Shown here piece by piece: positions 24,827-32,308 of a stretch of 47,545 nt of DNA. Where the stretch lies: assembly GCA_002011495.1 (NCBI GenBank), contig MTNR01000044.1:1-47545 (forward strand), in the 5' to 3' direction. The stretch comes from Dehalococcoides sp. JdFR-56. GTDB taxonomy: Bacteria > Chloroflexota > Dehalococcoidia > Dehalococcoidales > RBG-16-60-22. The translations under genes and the position numbers were made by a program. The notes below the pieces were generated by a model. It saw only the letters and a program-made list of their open reading frames with translations, made no database searches and was not told the origin of the DNA. Each line of letters opens with the position of its first letter. The first letter of the stretch is position 1.

Positions 24827-25861
24827 TTACTCTGGGTAGAGTAATATCTTGCCCGCCTGGCCGCTGGTGGCCAGCTCAAAGGCTTCCTTAAATTCCGAGA
24901 GCGGGAAACGATGGGTGATTACCGGCAGGGGGTCAAACTTCCCGGTATCCAGCATCGCCCGCACCTGCCACCAGGTCTGCCAGACCGCCCGACCAAAGAC
25001 GCCAAATACCCGGGCTTCCTTCAGGATAATGTCTTTATGAACCTCCAGCTCCACCGGCCCCGGGGGCACGCCAACCAGGCTCACCCTGCCCTCGCGCCTG
25101 AGCACCTTAAAGGTCTGCTTCATCGCCTCAGGGCTGCCACTGAGCTCGATGGATACGTCCACCCCCAGTCCATCGGTGGCTTCCATGATAACTTGCACCG
25201 GGTCCTGTTCCTTGGGGTTGATCAGTATGACATCCGGGAATAACTTCCGGGCCATCTCCAGCCGCTTGGGGGCTACCTCCAGCCCAAATACCTTGGTGGC
25301 GCCGAAGACCTTCGCCTCGCCGATGGCAAATAGCCCGATGGGGCCGCAACCAAAAACGGCCACGCTTTTTCCGTTTACCTCCCCGGCCATGACGCCGTGC
25401 ATGGCCACCCCTAAAGGCTCGTGAATGGCGCCGAGCTCATACGGTGTGCCTTCAGGATGTTTCCAGCAGACAATCTCGGGGACCCGGGCATACTCGGCAA
25501 AGGCGCCATCGGCGCTGAGACCAAAGAGCCCCAGGTTCTGACAGTTGAGCGCCGCCCCGGTCTGGCAATAATAACAGTTCCCGCAGAAAATATGCGGCTC
25601 CGGGGAAACAAGGTCACCTTTCTTCAGCCTGGTGACGCACTCCCCAACCTCCACCACCTCACCACAGGTCTCATGCCCCAGGATTACCGGGAGCTTCATC
25701 ATGTGCATTATGCCCGGAGACGAGTGGTAGGCATGGATATCGCTGCCGCAGATGGTCGTTCCCTTCACCTTGATCAGGACGTCTCTGGGCCCGATTTTGG
25801 GAACATCGGTATCAATATATTCAAATCCCGGGGCCTCGTTTGCTTTGACTAGTGCTTTCAC
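24827..25861 (-). CDS. Zinc-dependent dehydrogenase (threonine/polyol dehydrogenase-like)
   Basis: A 344-aa medium-chain dehydrogenase starting at GTG 25861 with GGAAGGGGGA upstream. Catalytic zinc: Cys38 (TICGSDIH) and His-Glu in GHETCGE; structural zinc: FCGNCYYC..ALNC with four cysteines. The nucleotide fold is VAVFGCGPIG, with Glu in LEVAPKR favouring NAD. It resembles L-threonine 3-dehydrogenase and sorbitol/galactitol dehydrogenases. It heads the minus-strand run with two SDRs, so a two-step oxidation of a polyol or hydroxyacid is plausible. Confidence 0.9.
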   Translation of the reverse strand: MKALVKANEAPGFEYIDTDVPKIGPRDVLIKVKGTTICGSDIHAYHSSPGIMHMMKLPVILGHETCGEVVEVGECVTRLKKGDLVSPEPHIFCGNCYYCQTGAALNCQNLGLFGLSADGAFAEYARVPEIVCWKHPEGTPYELGAIHEPLGVAMHGVMAGEVNGKSVAVFGCGPIGLFAIGEAKVFGATKVFGLEVAPKRLEMARKLFPDVILINPKEQDPVQVIMEATDGLGVDVSIELSGSPEAMKQTFKVLRREGRVSLVGVPPGPVELEVHKDIILKEARVFGVFGRAVWQTWWQVRAMLDTGKFDPLPVITHRFPLSEFKEAFELATSGQAGKILLYPE

Positions 25862-26011
25862 GCTATCCCCCTTCCTTCGACTAGGTATTTAGGTGACGAC
25901 ACAAAAAATTCCCCCTCCTCCCTTTTGCCTCATAAGGGAGCCCATCGCCAGGATACTACACCTGCATCTCCCCCACCATTCTAGCGCCGGGGGCATTCAA
26001 AATTTTGGCCG

Positions 26012-26434
26012 CTATTTTGTCCTCGGGAGCAAGCTTTCCAGCATTTTATCGGCGGCTTCCTTGGCCGACATGCCCGCGCTCACGCCGAGCTTCCTCGCCA
26101 CCTCATTGGCCACGGAGATTCTGCCTTGCTCATAGGTGCTCATCCCGAAGCCAATCTTCGCCGACATGCAGGCTACCGCAGCCGCCGGAATGCCGTGCTT
26201 CTCTAAGAGTTTCAGGCCGGCGATGCCAGCCTCATTCTTGCCCAAGCCAGCATCGTTGCCAATGAGACCCCGAATTCCATTGTGGAGCGCCAACTCACCC
26301 ACATTTATCCCGCAGTGGGAGCCAACCACCAGGATGTCATTGCAGTTGCTCTCATCCATGGCCGCGGCAGAATCGGCAACGATGATCCGGCTTTCTCCAA
26401 GCTGTCTTACTATTTTCTGCTCTTCCTTAGCCAA
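26012..26434 (-). CDS. Conserved small protein of unknown function (copy 2)
   Basis: A 140-aa soluble protein starting at TTG 26434 with a strong GGAGGAG site. I do not recognise a characterised family. The most striking parts are VVGSHCGINVG, LIGNDAGLGKNEAGIAGLKLLEKHGIPAAAV and the motif SAKIGFGMSTYEQGRIS, all shared with the adjacent copy. The GSHCG and NDAG motifs look like active-site or ligand loops of a small alpha/beta fold. It closes the TRAP transporter operon, so a role in processing or sensing the imported substrate is likely but unproven. Confidence 0.75.
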   Translation of the reverse strand: MAKEEQKIVRQLGESRIIVADSAAAMDESNCNDILVVGSHCGINVGELALHNGIRGLIGNDAGLGKNEAGIAGLKLLEKHGIPAAAVACMSAKIGFGMSTYEQGRISVANEVARKLGVSAGMSAKEAADKMLESLLPRTK

Positions 26435-26465
26435 TCTCCACTCCTCCTACCACGCCTCGGGGCGC

Positions 26466-26873
26466 CTACATGCTCTCAAACATCCTATCGGCAGCCTCCT
26501 TGGCCGACATGCCCACGCTCACGCCGAGCTTCTCAGCCACCTTATTGACAGCCGAGATAACACCCTCCTCGTAAGTAGACTGGCCAACGCCAATTTCGGC
26601 AGACATGGCCGCCACCGCGGCGGCAGGGATGCCATGTTCCTCAAGGACTTTCAAACCGGCAATCCCAGCCCCCTCTAGGCCAATCCCGGCATCATTGCCG
26701 ATCATGCCCCGGGCTCCGGCTTTCAGCACGTAACCGGCGACATTCTCGCCGCAGTGAGAGCCAAAGACGGCAATGTCATTTCGATTGCCCTCGTCGAGAG
26801 ATGTCGCCGAGTTGGCAATGATGATCCGGCGCTCGCCAGACTGTCTGGCTACTTTGTGAACCTCCTTGACCAA
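26466..26873 (-). CDS. Conserved small protein of unknown function (copy 1)
   Basis: A 135-aa paralog of the next gene, also starting at TTG (26873). Shared landmarks: VFGSHCGENVAG, MIGNDAGIGLEGAGIAGLKVLEEHGIPAAAV, SAEIGVGQSTYEEGVIS and the ending GVSVGMSAKEAADRM. The two copies differ mostly in the N-terminal third, and the GSHCG cysteine and histidine are kept in both. It lies 42 bases after dctM. The tandem pair could form a heterodimer or a two-lobed active site. Function not known to me. Confidence 0.75.
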   Translation of the reverse strand: MVKEVHKVARQSGERRIIIANSATSLDEGNRNDIAVFGSHCGENVAGYVLKAGARGMIGNDAGIGLEGAGIAGLKVLEEHGIPAAAVAAMSAEIGVGQSTYEEGVISAVNKVAEKLGVSVGMSAKEAADRMFESM

Positions 26874-26915
26874 GCCTTCACCTCGCTTCCGGCAGGATTC
26901 CCAAGCAAGTTTTCA

Positions 26916-28250
26916 CTATCTTATCATCTGGCCTGGTAGCCAGGTGATTATCTCAGGGAAAATGGTGAAGATGGCAAGCCCCACCATGATGAGGCCAACA
27001 TGTGGCAGCACCCCCCGGACGATGTCACCCATGGTCACCCCCAACTTCGGGTCACAGGCGCCACGGCAGATGAATATTCCGGAGGCGAAGGGCGGCGTCA
27101 TGAAGGCCATCTGCAGGTTAACGCAGACCATGATGGAGAACCAGAGGACGTTAAACCCGGCAGCCTCGGCGATGGGGGTGATAATGGGCACCATGATGTA
27201 AACGATGCCGATCCACTCAATAAACATGCCCATGATGAAGATGATGAACATGATGACGGCAAAGACACCCCACTTGCCACCGGGAGCACTCATGATGATT
27301 TCCTGCATGACCTCTCTGCCCCCGCCACCAAGAAAGACGGCGGTAAACGCCACCGCCATGGAGACGATGACAAAGATGAAGCCACAGGCCCTCATGGTGA
27401 GGAGGGCAACTTCCTTGAGTACGCTCCAGCTGAACCGGCGGTAGGCAATGGTGAGCAGGGTGGCGGTAAAGGCGCCAACGCCGGCTGCCTCGGTGGGAGG
27501 CGCTATCCCCAGGAAGATGACACCCAGCACCGCCATGATGAGGATGGCCACCGGCCCCAGGGCTATGGTCAGCATCCACGTTTTCTTGAGGAAGGGAACC
27601 TTCCTCTCCTCAGGGGGCACGGCGGGTGCGATGTTTGGCTGCAGGAAACTGCGCACCGCGATGTAAATGATGTATAAGGCGGAGAGGGTAAACCCGGGGA
27701 AGAAGGCGCCAAAAAAGAGCTTGCCCACGGAAACCCCAGCCATCGGCCCGTAAAGGACCAGCATAATGCTGGGGGGAATGAGAATGCCCAGACATCCCCC
27801 GGCGGTGATCGAGCCCGTGGCCAGGCTCTTGCTATAACCCCGCTTCATCATGGAGGGGAGAGCAACCATGGTCAGCATGGTGATTGAGGCGGCGATGATA
27901 CCGACCGTGGCCGCGATGATGGTGCCCATGAGCACGGTGATGATGGCCAGGCCACCCCTTAACCCGCCGAGCCAGACATACAGGGCATCGTACAGCTTCT
28001 CCGATATCCCGGAACGCTCCAGCATCACCCCCATGAAGACAAACAGGGGCACCGCCAGGATAACATACTCGGTGATTATCCCGTAAATGCGGCTGTAGAT
28101 GACGTCAACTACCTGACCTCCGAAGACGAAGTAGCCAACGCCCAGGGCCAGAGCGCCAACAATGAAGCCTAACGGGTAACCGGTGAGAACCCCTATAAAG
28201 ACCCCGCCCATCATGATGGCGGTCAAAAGCTCTGGACTCATATTAGTCAT
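26916..28250 (-). CDS. dctM: TRAP transporter large permease (DctM)
   Basis: A 444-aa membrane protein with about twelve hydrophobic segments and DctM landmarks: VPLFVFMGVMLERSGI, GGCLGILIPPSIMLVLYG, the C-terminal LQMAFMTPPFASGIF and an Asn/Gly-rich family pattern. It moves the substrate, driven by a sodium or proton gradient, with DctQ and the DctP binding protein. ATG 28250 overlaps the dctQ stop by ATGA. Family members carry dicarboxylates, sugar acids, keto acids and similar organic anions; the substrate here is open. Confidence 0.93.
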   Translation of the reverse strand: MTNMSPELLTAIMMGGVFIGVLTGYPLGFIVGALALGVGYFVFGGQVVDVIYSRIYGIITEYVILAVPLFVFMGVMLERSGISEKLYDALYVWLGGLRGGLAIITVLMGTIIAATVGIIAASITMLTMVALPSMMKRGYSKSLATGSITAGGCLGILIPPSIMLVLYGPMAGVSVGKLFFGAFFPGFTLSALYIIYIAVRSFLQPNIAPAVPPEERKVPFLKKTWMLTIALGPVAILIMAVLGVIFLGIAPPTEAAGVGAFTATLLTIAYRRFSWSVLKEVALLTMRACGFIFVIVSMAVAFTAVFLGGGGREVMQEIIMSAPGGKWGVFAVIMFIIFIMGMFIEWIGIVYIMVPIITPIAEAAGFNVLWFSIMVCVNLQMAFMTPPFASGIFICRGACDPKLGVTMGDIVRGVLPHVGLIMVGLAIFTIFPEIITWLPGQMIR

Positions 28251-28753
28251 AGGGCTTTATTCCTTATCAAGAGATAAAAGTCACGGACCAGCTGCGCCAT
28301 GCCTTGCAGGGCAAACAGAGCTAGCCCCAGCATCACGATCGTTCTCAATGGCCCAGCTGGCGGGTACCAGCCAGTAATCGGCATACGCTCACCGGTTTCC
28401 CAGGCGTACCACATCCAGTCCCAGGCATTGAGAACCAGCAGAATGATAAAGGGGGAAAAGAGGAATATGTCACCAAGAACGTCAATGATTGCTTTGCCCC
28501 GAGGGGGAAGATGCGCGTAAATCATGTCAACCCTGACGTGGGCCTGATGCAGGTGGGTATAGGCAAAGGCAAGGATATAGAGGCTTGCCCCCAGCATCAC
28601 GCTGACCTCATAGGCCCAGAGCGATGGGGCATTGAAGAGATAGCGCATCATCACTTCATAAGTGACCACCCCCACTAGAGCTACACCAAACCAACTTCCT
28701 ATCCTTCCCGTCCACTCACTGATGGCATCAATTATCCCAATAATAGTTCTCAT
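28247..28753 (-). CDS. dctQ: TRAP transporter small permease (DctQ)
   Basis: A 168-aa four-helix membrane protein: helices at about 15-40, 45-65, 88-110 and 130-150, with the family pattern YEVMMRYLFNAPSLWAYEVSVML and HQAHVRVDMIYAHLPPRGKA. It pairs with DctM. The start ATG 28753 has only a weak ribosome site. A 15-bp hairpin lies between dctP and this gene and could lower its expression compared with dctP. Confidence 0.92.
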   Translation of the reverse strand: MRTIIGIIDAISEWTGRIGSWFGVALVGVVTYEVMMRYLFNAPSLWAYEVSVMLGASLYILAFAYTHLHQAHVRVDMIYAHLPPRGKAIIDVLGDIFLFSPFIILLVLNAWDWMWYAWETGERMPITGWYPPAGPLRTIVMLGLALFALQGMAQLVRDFYLLIRNKAL

Positions 28754-28779
28754 GGCTCGTCTTTCTCAAGTTTAAAGGT

Positions 28780-28815
28780 CCCCCTGCTTCGAGGGGGAAA
28801 CCTCGAAGCAGGGGG
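28780..28815 (-). terminator. Long perfect hairpin between dctP and dctQ
   Basis: CCCCCTGCTTCGAGG (28780-28794) and its exact complement (28801-28815) surround a 6-base loop: a 15-bp perfect stem in the gap between dctP and dctQ. On the minus-strand mRNA it is followed by ACCTTTAAAC, not a T-run, so it is better read as an mRNA stabiliser or partial terminator that keeps the binding protein more abundant than the permease. Confidence 0.7.
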
Positions 28816-28830
28816 TTGAGGCCTGGGAGA

Positions 28831-30003
28831 TTAGAGGCGCGGATAGGTGGCATCGTAGCGGTCGCGCCACGAGAAGAGGGAATCCATGAGCTTGGCATAG
28901 AACGGGTCTTCCGCGGCCCTCTTCTGGTAGAACTCCGTGGCCAGCTTGATCAGCTCGTCTTCCAGCGACTTGGGCGCAGGCAGAACGTTCACGCCAGCCT
29001 GGATCCAGTCCTGAGCGGCAGTGGTGTTCTTGTAGGTCCACTCGGCATAGTGCCGAATGCCCTCAGCCCACCACAGCTCCTGGACGATGACCTTCAGGTC
29101 GTCAGGCAGTGCTGCCCAGGATTCCTTGTTGACGATGTAGATGTACATATCGGTGGGCTGGCGGACTGGGGAGACGTAGGCGTAGTCAACCACTTCCTGG
29201 AAGCCCATGTTCCAGTCAACCGCCAGGCTGCTGTGCTGGAAGCCGTCGATCACGCCACGCTGTATGGCCTCGTAGAGCTCTGGGCTGGGGGTGGCCACAG
29301 CGGCGACCTTCAGCTTGCCGAAGATCTCTGCCTCGTCACCGAGCAGACGCATCTTCTTCCCAGCTAGGTCCTCAGGCCCCTCCACTGGGAAGGTGGTGTA
29401 GAGGAAGGTCTCCGGCTCACGGCAGACAGCCGCTATCGGCATCACCTTGTCATAGCCGCCGTTGTCAAACATCTCCTGCATCAGGTCAAAGCCCTCGCCC
29501 CACATGTACCACATGTAGTACTCAAGGGCCGTCGGGCCGCCAACGGTGGTGGAGAACGGCGGTGCCGCGGGGAGATTGGAGACCCAGAGTATGGGGCCGT
29601 TATGGGCTACATCCAGAACGCCCCTCTGCACCCCGTCAATCTCGGTGTCAGCAGGGACGATGGCGCCACCCTCATTGGACTGAATGACCAGACGCCCGCC
29701 AGTAGCCTCCTCAATCAGCTTGTTCACCCTCTCGAAAGACTGGTAGGTTGAAGTGGTGGTGGGGTTGTCATCCTGGCCAATCCACTTGATCACTTCAGCT
29801 GGCTGTGCCGGTGCTGGCGCAGGAGCCGGGGCGGGTGCTGGTGATGGCGCCGGTGACGGTGCTGGTGCTGGAGCCGGTGCCGGGGCCGGCGCGGGTGCTG
29901 GTGCTGGTGCCGGTGCCGGGGCAGGTGCCGCGCAGGCGCTGAACAGACCGCCCAGCAGGACAACTACCATCGCCAAGGCAAATACTACTTTTCTTCTACT
30001 CAA
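28831..30003 (-). CDS. dctP: TRAP transporter substrate-binding lipoprotein (DctP)
   Basis: A 390-aa lipoprotein: signal peptide with lipobox LFSAC (lipidated Cys24), then about 40 residues of Ala-Pro repeats as a spacer, then the DctP fold (ATGGRLVIQSNEGGAIVPADTEIDGVQRGVLDV, LAGKKMRLLGDEAEIFGKLKVAAVATPSPELYEAIQRGVIDGFQHS). The Arg in KMRLLG is where the family clamps the substrate carboxylate. Start TTG 30003 follows GGAGGAGGT; no better start keeps the signal peptide. The length without the spacer is normal for the family. It leads the operon dctP-dctQ-dctM plus two small genes. Confidence 0.92.
   Translation of the reverse strand: MSRRKVVFALAMVVVLLGGLFSACAAPAPAPAPAPAPAPAPAPAPAPAPSPAPSPAPAPAPAPAPAQPAEVIKWIGQDDNPTTTSTYQSFERVNKLIEEATGGRLVIQSNEGGAIVPADTEIDGVQRGVLDVAHNGPILWVSNLPAAPPFSTTVGGPTALEYYMWYMWGEGFDLMQEMFDNGGYDKVMPIAAVCREPETFLYTTFPVEGPEDLAGKKMRLLGDEAEIFGKLKVAAVATPSPELYEAIQRGVIDGFQHSSLAVDWNMGFQEVVDYAYVSPVRQPTDMYIYIVNKESWAALPDDLKVIVQELWWAEGIRHYAEWTYKNTTAAQDWIQAGVNVLPAPKSLEDELIKLATEFYQKRAAEDPFYAKLMDSLFSWRDRYDATYPRL
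29806..29927 (-). repeat. Ala-Pro coding microsatellite in dctP
   Basis: About twenty repeats of a six-base unit coding Ala-Pro (a few Ser-Pro) follow the lipidation site. The codons vary (GCACCG, GCACCA, GCGCCC), so the tract is not a pure microsatellite but is still prone to unequal crossover. It produces a rigid extended stalk, which would hold the binding domain away from the membrane. Confidence 0.8.
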
Positions 30004-30186
30004 TTACCTCCTCCTTACTTCAAAGAGTATTTGGAGTCAACTTCTCCTAAGAAAGACGCTGCTTACTGAAAATCTCACCCCCTTTCTCCACAGCTTATTG
30101 GGTACTCACCCAAAATCTCGGGATGCCTCTTAAAAAGGCAGGAACCTTCAGAACTTATTTCCCGGAGAAATGAGCCTTCGCCCAAT
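30004..30186 (-). other. Long structured leader of the TRAP operon
   Basis: About 180 bases lie between the predicted transcription start and dctP. Two perfect stems can be seen: TTGGGT-ACTC-ACCCAA (30098-30113) and TGCCT-7-AGGCA (30124-30140). I recognise no known riboswitch consensus. The length and structure leave room for attenuation or translational control. Confidence 0.4.
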
Positions 30187-30192
30187 AATGGC

Positions 30193-30221
30193 ATAATATA
30201 CGAAGCCCCCAGACATGTCAA
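30193..30221 (-). promoter_or_regulatory. Strong promoter of the TRAP operon
   Basis: On the minus strand, TTGACA (30216-30221), 17-base spacer and TATTAT (30193-30198): 11 of 12 consensus bases at ideal spacing. It reads into dctP with a long leader. It is one of the best promoters in the window. Confidence 0.75.
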
Positions 30222-30394
30222 GACTCTAATTCCTCAAATCAGCACCGGGCTTTTACCCTGATTGGCTTAAGGCAAATATTGTAACCAAAGGTAAACTCTT
30301 TGTCAAACTAAAATCCCTCTTAAGCCCGATGCGGCTTAGGTTAAGCTCGCAACCGCTCTCACGGCCATTCAGGTTGCACCGGGAGGAAAGAGCG
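30222..30394. other. Divergent control region between TRAP and transketolase genes
   Basis: Part of the 430-base gap without a gene (30004-30433). It contains a near-perfect palindrome TTGGCTTAAGGCAA (30262-30275, 12 of 14 symmetric), a perfect inverted repeat TAAGCC-6-GGCTTA (30321-30338) and a further GGTTAAGC just after it. The shared GGCTTA core in three places suggests a regulator binding between the two divergent promoters. No ORF worth calling is present. Confidence 0.35.
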
Positions 30395-30400
30395 TATAAT
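30395..30400 (+). promoter_or_regulatory. -10 element for the transketolase genes
   Basis: A perfect TATAAT lies 34 bases before ATG 30434, with a good ribosome site (GAAGGAGGT) between. The best upstream match, TTGCAC at 30374, is only 15 bases away and weak, so activation by a regulator is plausible. Confidence 0.4.
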
Positions 30401-30433
30401 ATATTATAGCGTTTGAAGGAGGTCCGGTAAGTT

Positions 30434-31279
30434 ATGGCTTATGATGAAAAGCTAATCAAGAAGCTGGAGGAGAAGGCAAAGATTCTGCGCCGGGACGCCA
30501 TCGAGATGATCCGGGCCGGCGAGTCCGGCTGGGTCGGCGGCTCATTCTCCCAGGCGGATATCATCGCCGCGCTCGTGTTCCACCACATGAGACATGACCC
30601 CAAGAATCCCCACTGGGAAGAGCGGGACCGGCTGGTTGTCTCCAAAGCCCACTGCTGTGAAACCGTTTACGCGGCACTGGCTGAGGCGGGCTATTTCTCC
30701 AAGAAGGAATATCAGCTTTATGGCAAGCTGGGCGCTCTCCTGCAAGCTCACACCGAGCGCAAGGTGCCCGGGGTTGAGTATTCCGGCGGCTCCCTGGGAC
30801 AGGGGCTATCTTTCGCCCTAGGGGAGGCGCTGGCCGCCCGCATCGGTGCCCCCAGAGACAGTTCCGGCAGACCAGTCCCGCGCTACCGCGCCTTCTGCAT
30901 CGTTGGGGATGGGGAGAGCGACGAGGGGCAAGTCTGGGAGGCGGTCATGGCGGCAGCCCATTACCAGGTTGACAACCTCATCGCCATTGTTGACCACAAC
31001 AAATTCCAGTCCAGCGGCACCGTGGAGGAGAGGATAAACATCATGCCCCTGGCGGAGAAGTGGCGCGCCTTCGGCTGGGATACCACCGAGATCAATGGGC
31101 ATGATTTCAATGAAATCTTGAGCGCTCTGGAGAGGGCAGACCAGGTTAAGGGCAAACCCCACGCCATCATCGCCCACACCACCAAGTGCAAGGGCGTACC
31201 CTCTTTCGAGCATAAGAACCTGCACTTCTGCAAGCTCTCCGACGAAATGTATGCCCAGGCAATTGAGGCGCTTAAATAG
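30434..31279 (+). CDS. Transketolase, N-terminal subunit
   Basis: A 281-aa protein equal to the ThDP pyrophosphate-binding half of transketolase. The cofactor motif is GDGESDEGQVWEAVMAAAHYQVDNLIAIVDHNKFQSSG; other blocks are VVSKAHCCETVYAALAEAG and VEYSGGSLGQGLSFALG. It moves two-carbon units between sugar phosphates together with the C-terminal subunit encoded next. Split transketolases occur in many anaerobes and also serve in special sugar pathways. GAAGGAGGT precedes ATG 30434. The substrate may be a non-standard ketose, given the neighbours. Confidence 0.92.
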   Translation: MAYDEKLIKKLEEKAKILRRDAIEMIRAGESGWVGGSFSQADIIAALVFHHMRHDPKNPHWEERDRLVVSKAHCCETVYAALAEAGYFSKKEYQLYGKLGALLQAHTERKVPGVEYSGGSLGQGLSFALGEALAARIGAPRDSSGRPVPRYRAFCIVGDGESDEGQVWEAVMAAAHYQVDNLIAIVDHNKFQSSGTVEERINIMPLAEKWRAFGWDTTEINGHDFNEILSALERADQVKGKPHAIIAHTTKCKGVPSFEHKNLHFCKLSDEMYAQAIEALK

Positions 31280-31333
31280 AGGAAGCCTTCAAAGAGCCAA
31301 TAATAGCCACATAAAAGGGAGTTAAATAAAAAG

Positions 31334-32299
31334 ATGAAGCGTAGCTATGTAATGGAATCACCGGGCGAAGCCAAAGCCATGTATCAGGCCTACCATGAGG
31401 CCATGCTGGAGCTGGTGAAAAAAGACGGCAACATCGTTCTTCTCTACGGGGACTTCCCCCGGGGTGCCGCCGGCGAATTCATGGAAAAGGAATGTCCAGA
31501 CCGGATTTACGATGTCGGCATCGCTGAAGCCAACCTGATCACCACCGCCGCCGGTCTAGCCGCGGGGGGCAAGCTCCCCTTCACCCACTGCCATAGCATC
31601 TTTGCTGTGGGGAGAGCCTATAACCAGATAAGGCAGAACGTGGCCTTTGACAAGCTCAACGTGAAAATAGTCCTCTGCAACTCGGGGATGCTCTGGCCCT
31701 TCATGGGCGGCTCCCATCAGATTATTGAGGAGATCGCTGCCCTGCGCGTCATCCCTAACTTGGTCCTCATCTCCCCGGCCGACCAGGTGGAGACGCGGAA
31801 GGCGACCAGGGCAGCGGCAGAATTTCCCGGGCCGGTTGCCCTGAGACTGGCCAATCCCCCCGTGCCCACCATATACACCGAGCAGTTACCTTATGAGCTG
31901 GGGAAAGCGGTGACGGTGGTAGACGGGGAAGACGCCACCATCATCGCCACTGGCATCATGCTTGCTGACTCGCTTACCGCCACCGAGCTATTGGCCAAAG
32001 AGGGCATCAAAGCCCGGCTCCTTGATATGCACACCCTTAAGCCGCTGGATGAGGCGGCGGTGCTGAAAGCGGCCAAAGAAACCGGCGCCCTGGTCACCGT
32101 GGAGGACAGCAGCATCATCGGCGGGCTGGGAGGCGCGGTGGCCGAGGTTATCGCCGAGAATAGCCCGGTGCCGCTGCGGAGAGTCGGCATCAGGGACCGC
32201 TTTGGCCAGTCAGGAACCGTAGACGACCTGAAAAAGGAATACGGCCTCACCGCTCAGGACATCGCCCAAGCGGTGAAAGAAGCGCTCAAGAAGAAATAA
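31334..32299 (+). CDS. Transketolase, C-terminal subunit
   Basis: A 321-aa protein equal to the pyrimidine-binding and C-terminal domains of transketolase. Landmarks: RIYDVGIAEANLITTAAGLAAGGKLPFTH with the catalytic Glu that activates ThDP, FAVGRAYNQIRQNVAFDKLNVKIV and RLLDMHTLKPLDEAAV. It lies 54 bases after its partner, with AAGGGAG before the ATG. Its stop converges with the dehydrogenase gene that follows, only nine bases apart, with no terminator in between. Confidence 0.92.
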   Translation: MKRSYVMESPGEAKAMYQAYHEAMLELVKKDGNIVLLYGDFPRGAAGEFMEKECPDRIYDVGIAEANLITTAAGLAAGGKLPFTHCHSIFAVGRAYNQIRQNVAFDKLNVKIVLCNSGMLWPFMGGSHQIIEEIAALRVIPNLVLISPADQVETRKATRAAAEFPGPVALRLANPPVPTIYTEQLPYELGKAVTVVDGEDATIIATGIMLADSLTATELLAKEGIKARLLDMHTLKPLDEAAVLKAAKETGALVTVEDSSIIGGLGGAVAEVIAENSPVPLRRVGIRDRFGQSGTVDDLKKEYGLTAQDIAQAVKEALKKK

Positions 32300-32308
32300 G
32301 CCGCGCCG

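Noticed and set aside
27000-27677. 225-aa plus-strand ORF full of His and Asp
   Set aside because: It is the antisense of dctM, with composition forced by the hydrophobic codons on the other strand.
29753-30133. 126-aa ORF rich in Ala-Gly on the plus strand
   Set aside because: It is the antisense reading of the Ala-Pro repeat in dctP; no ribosome site or family.
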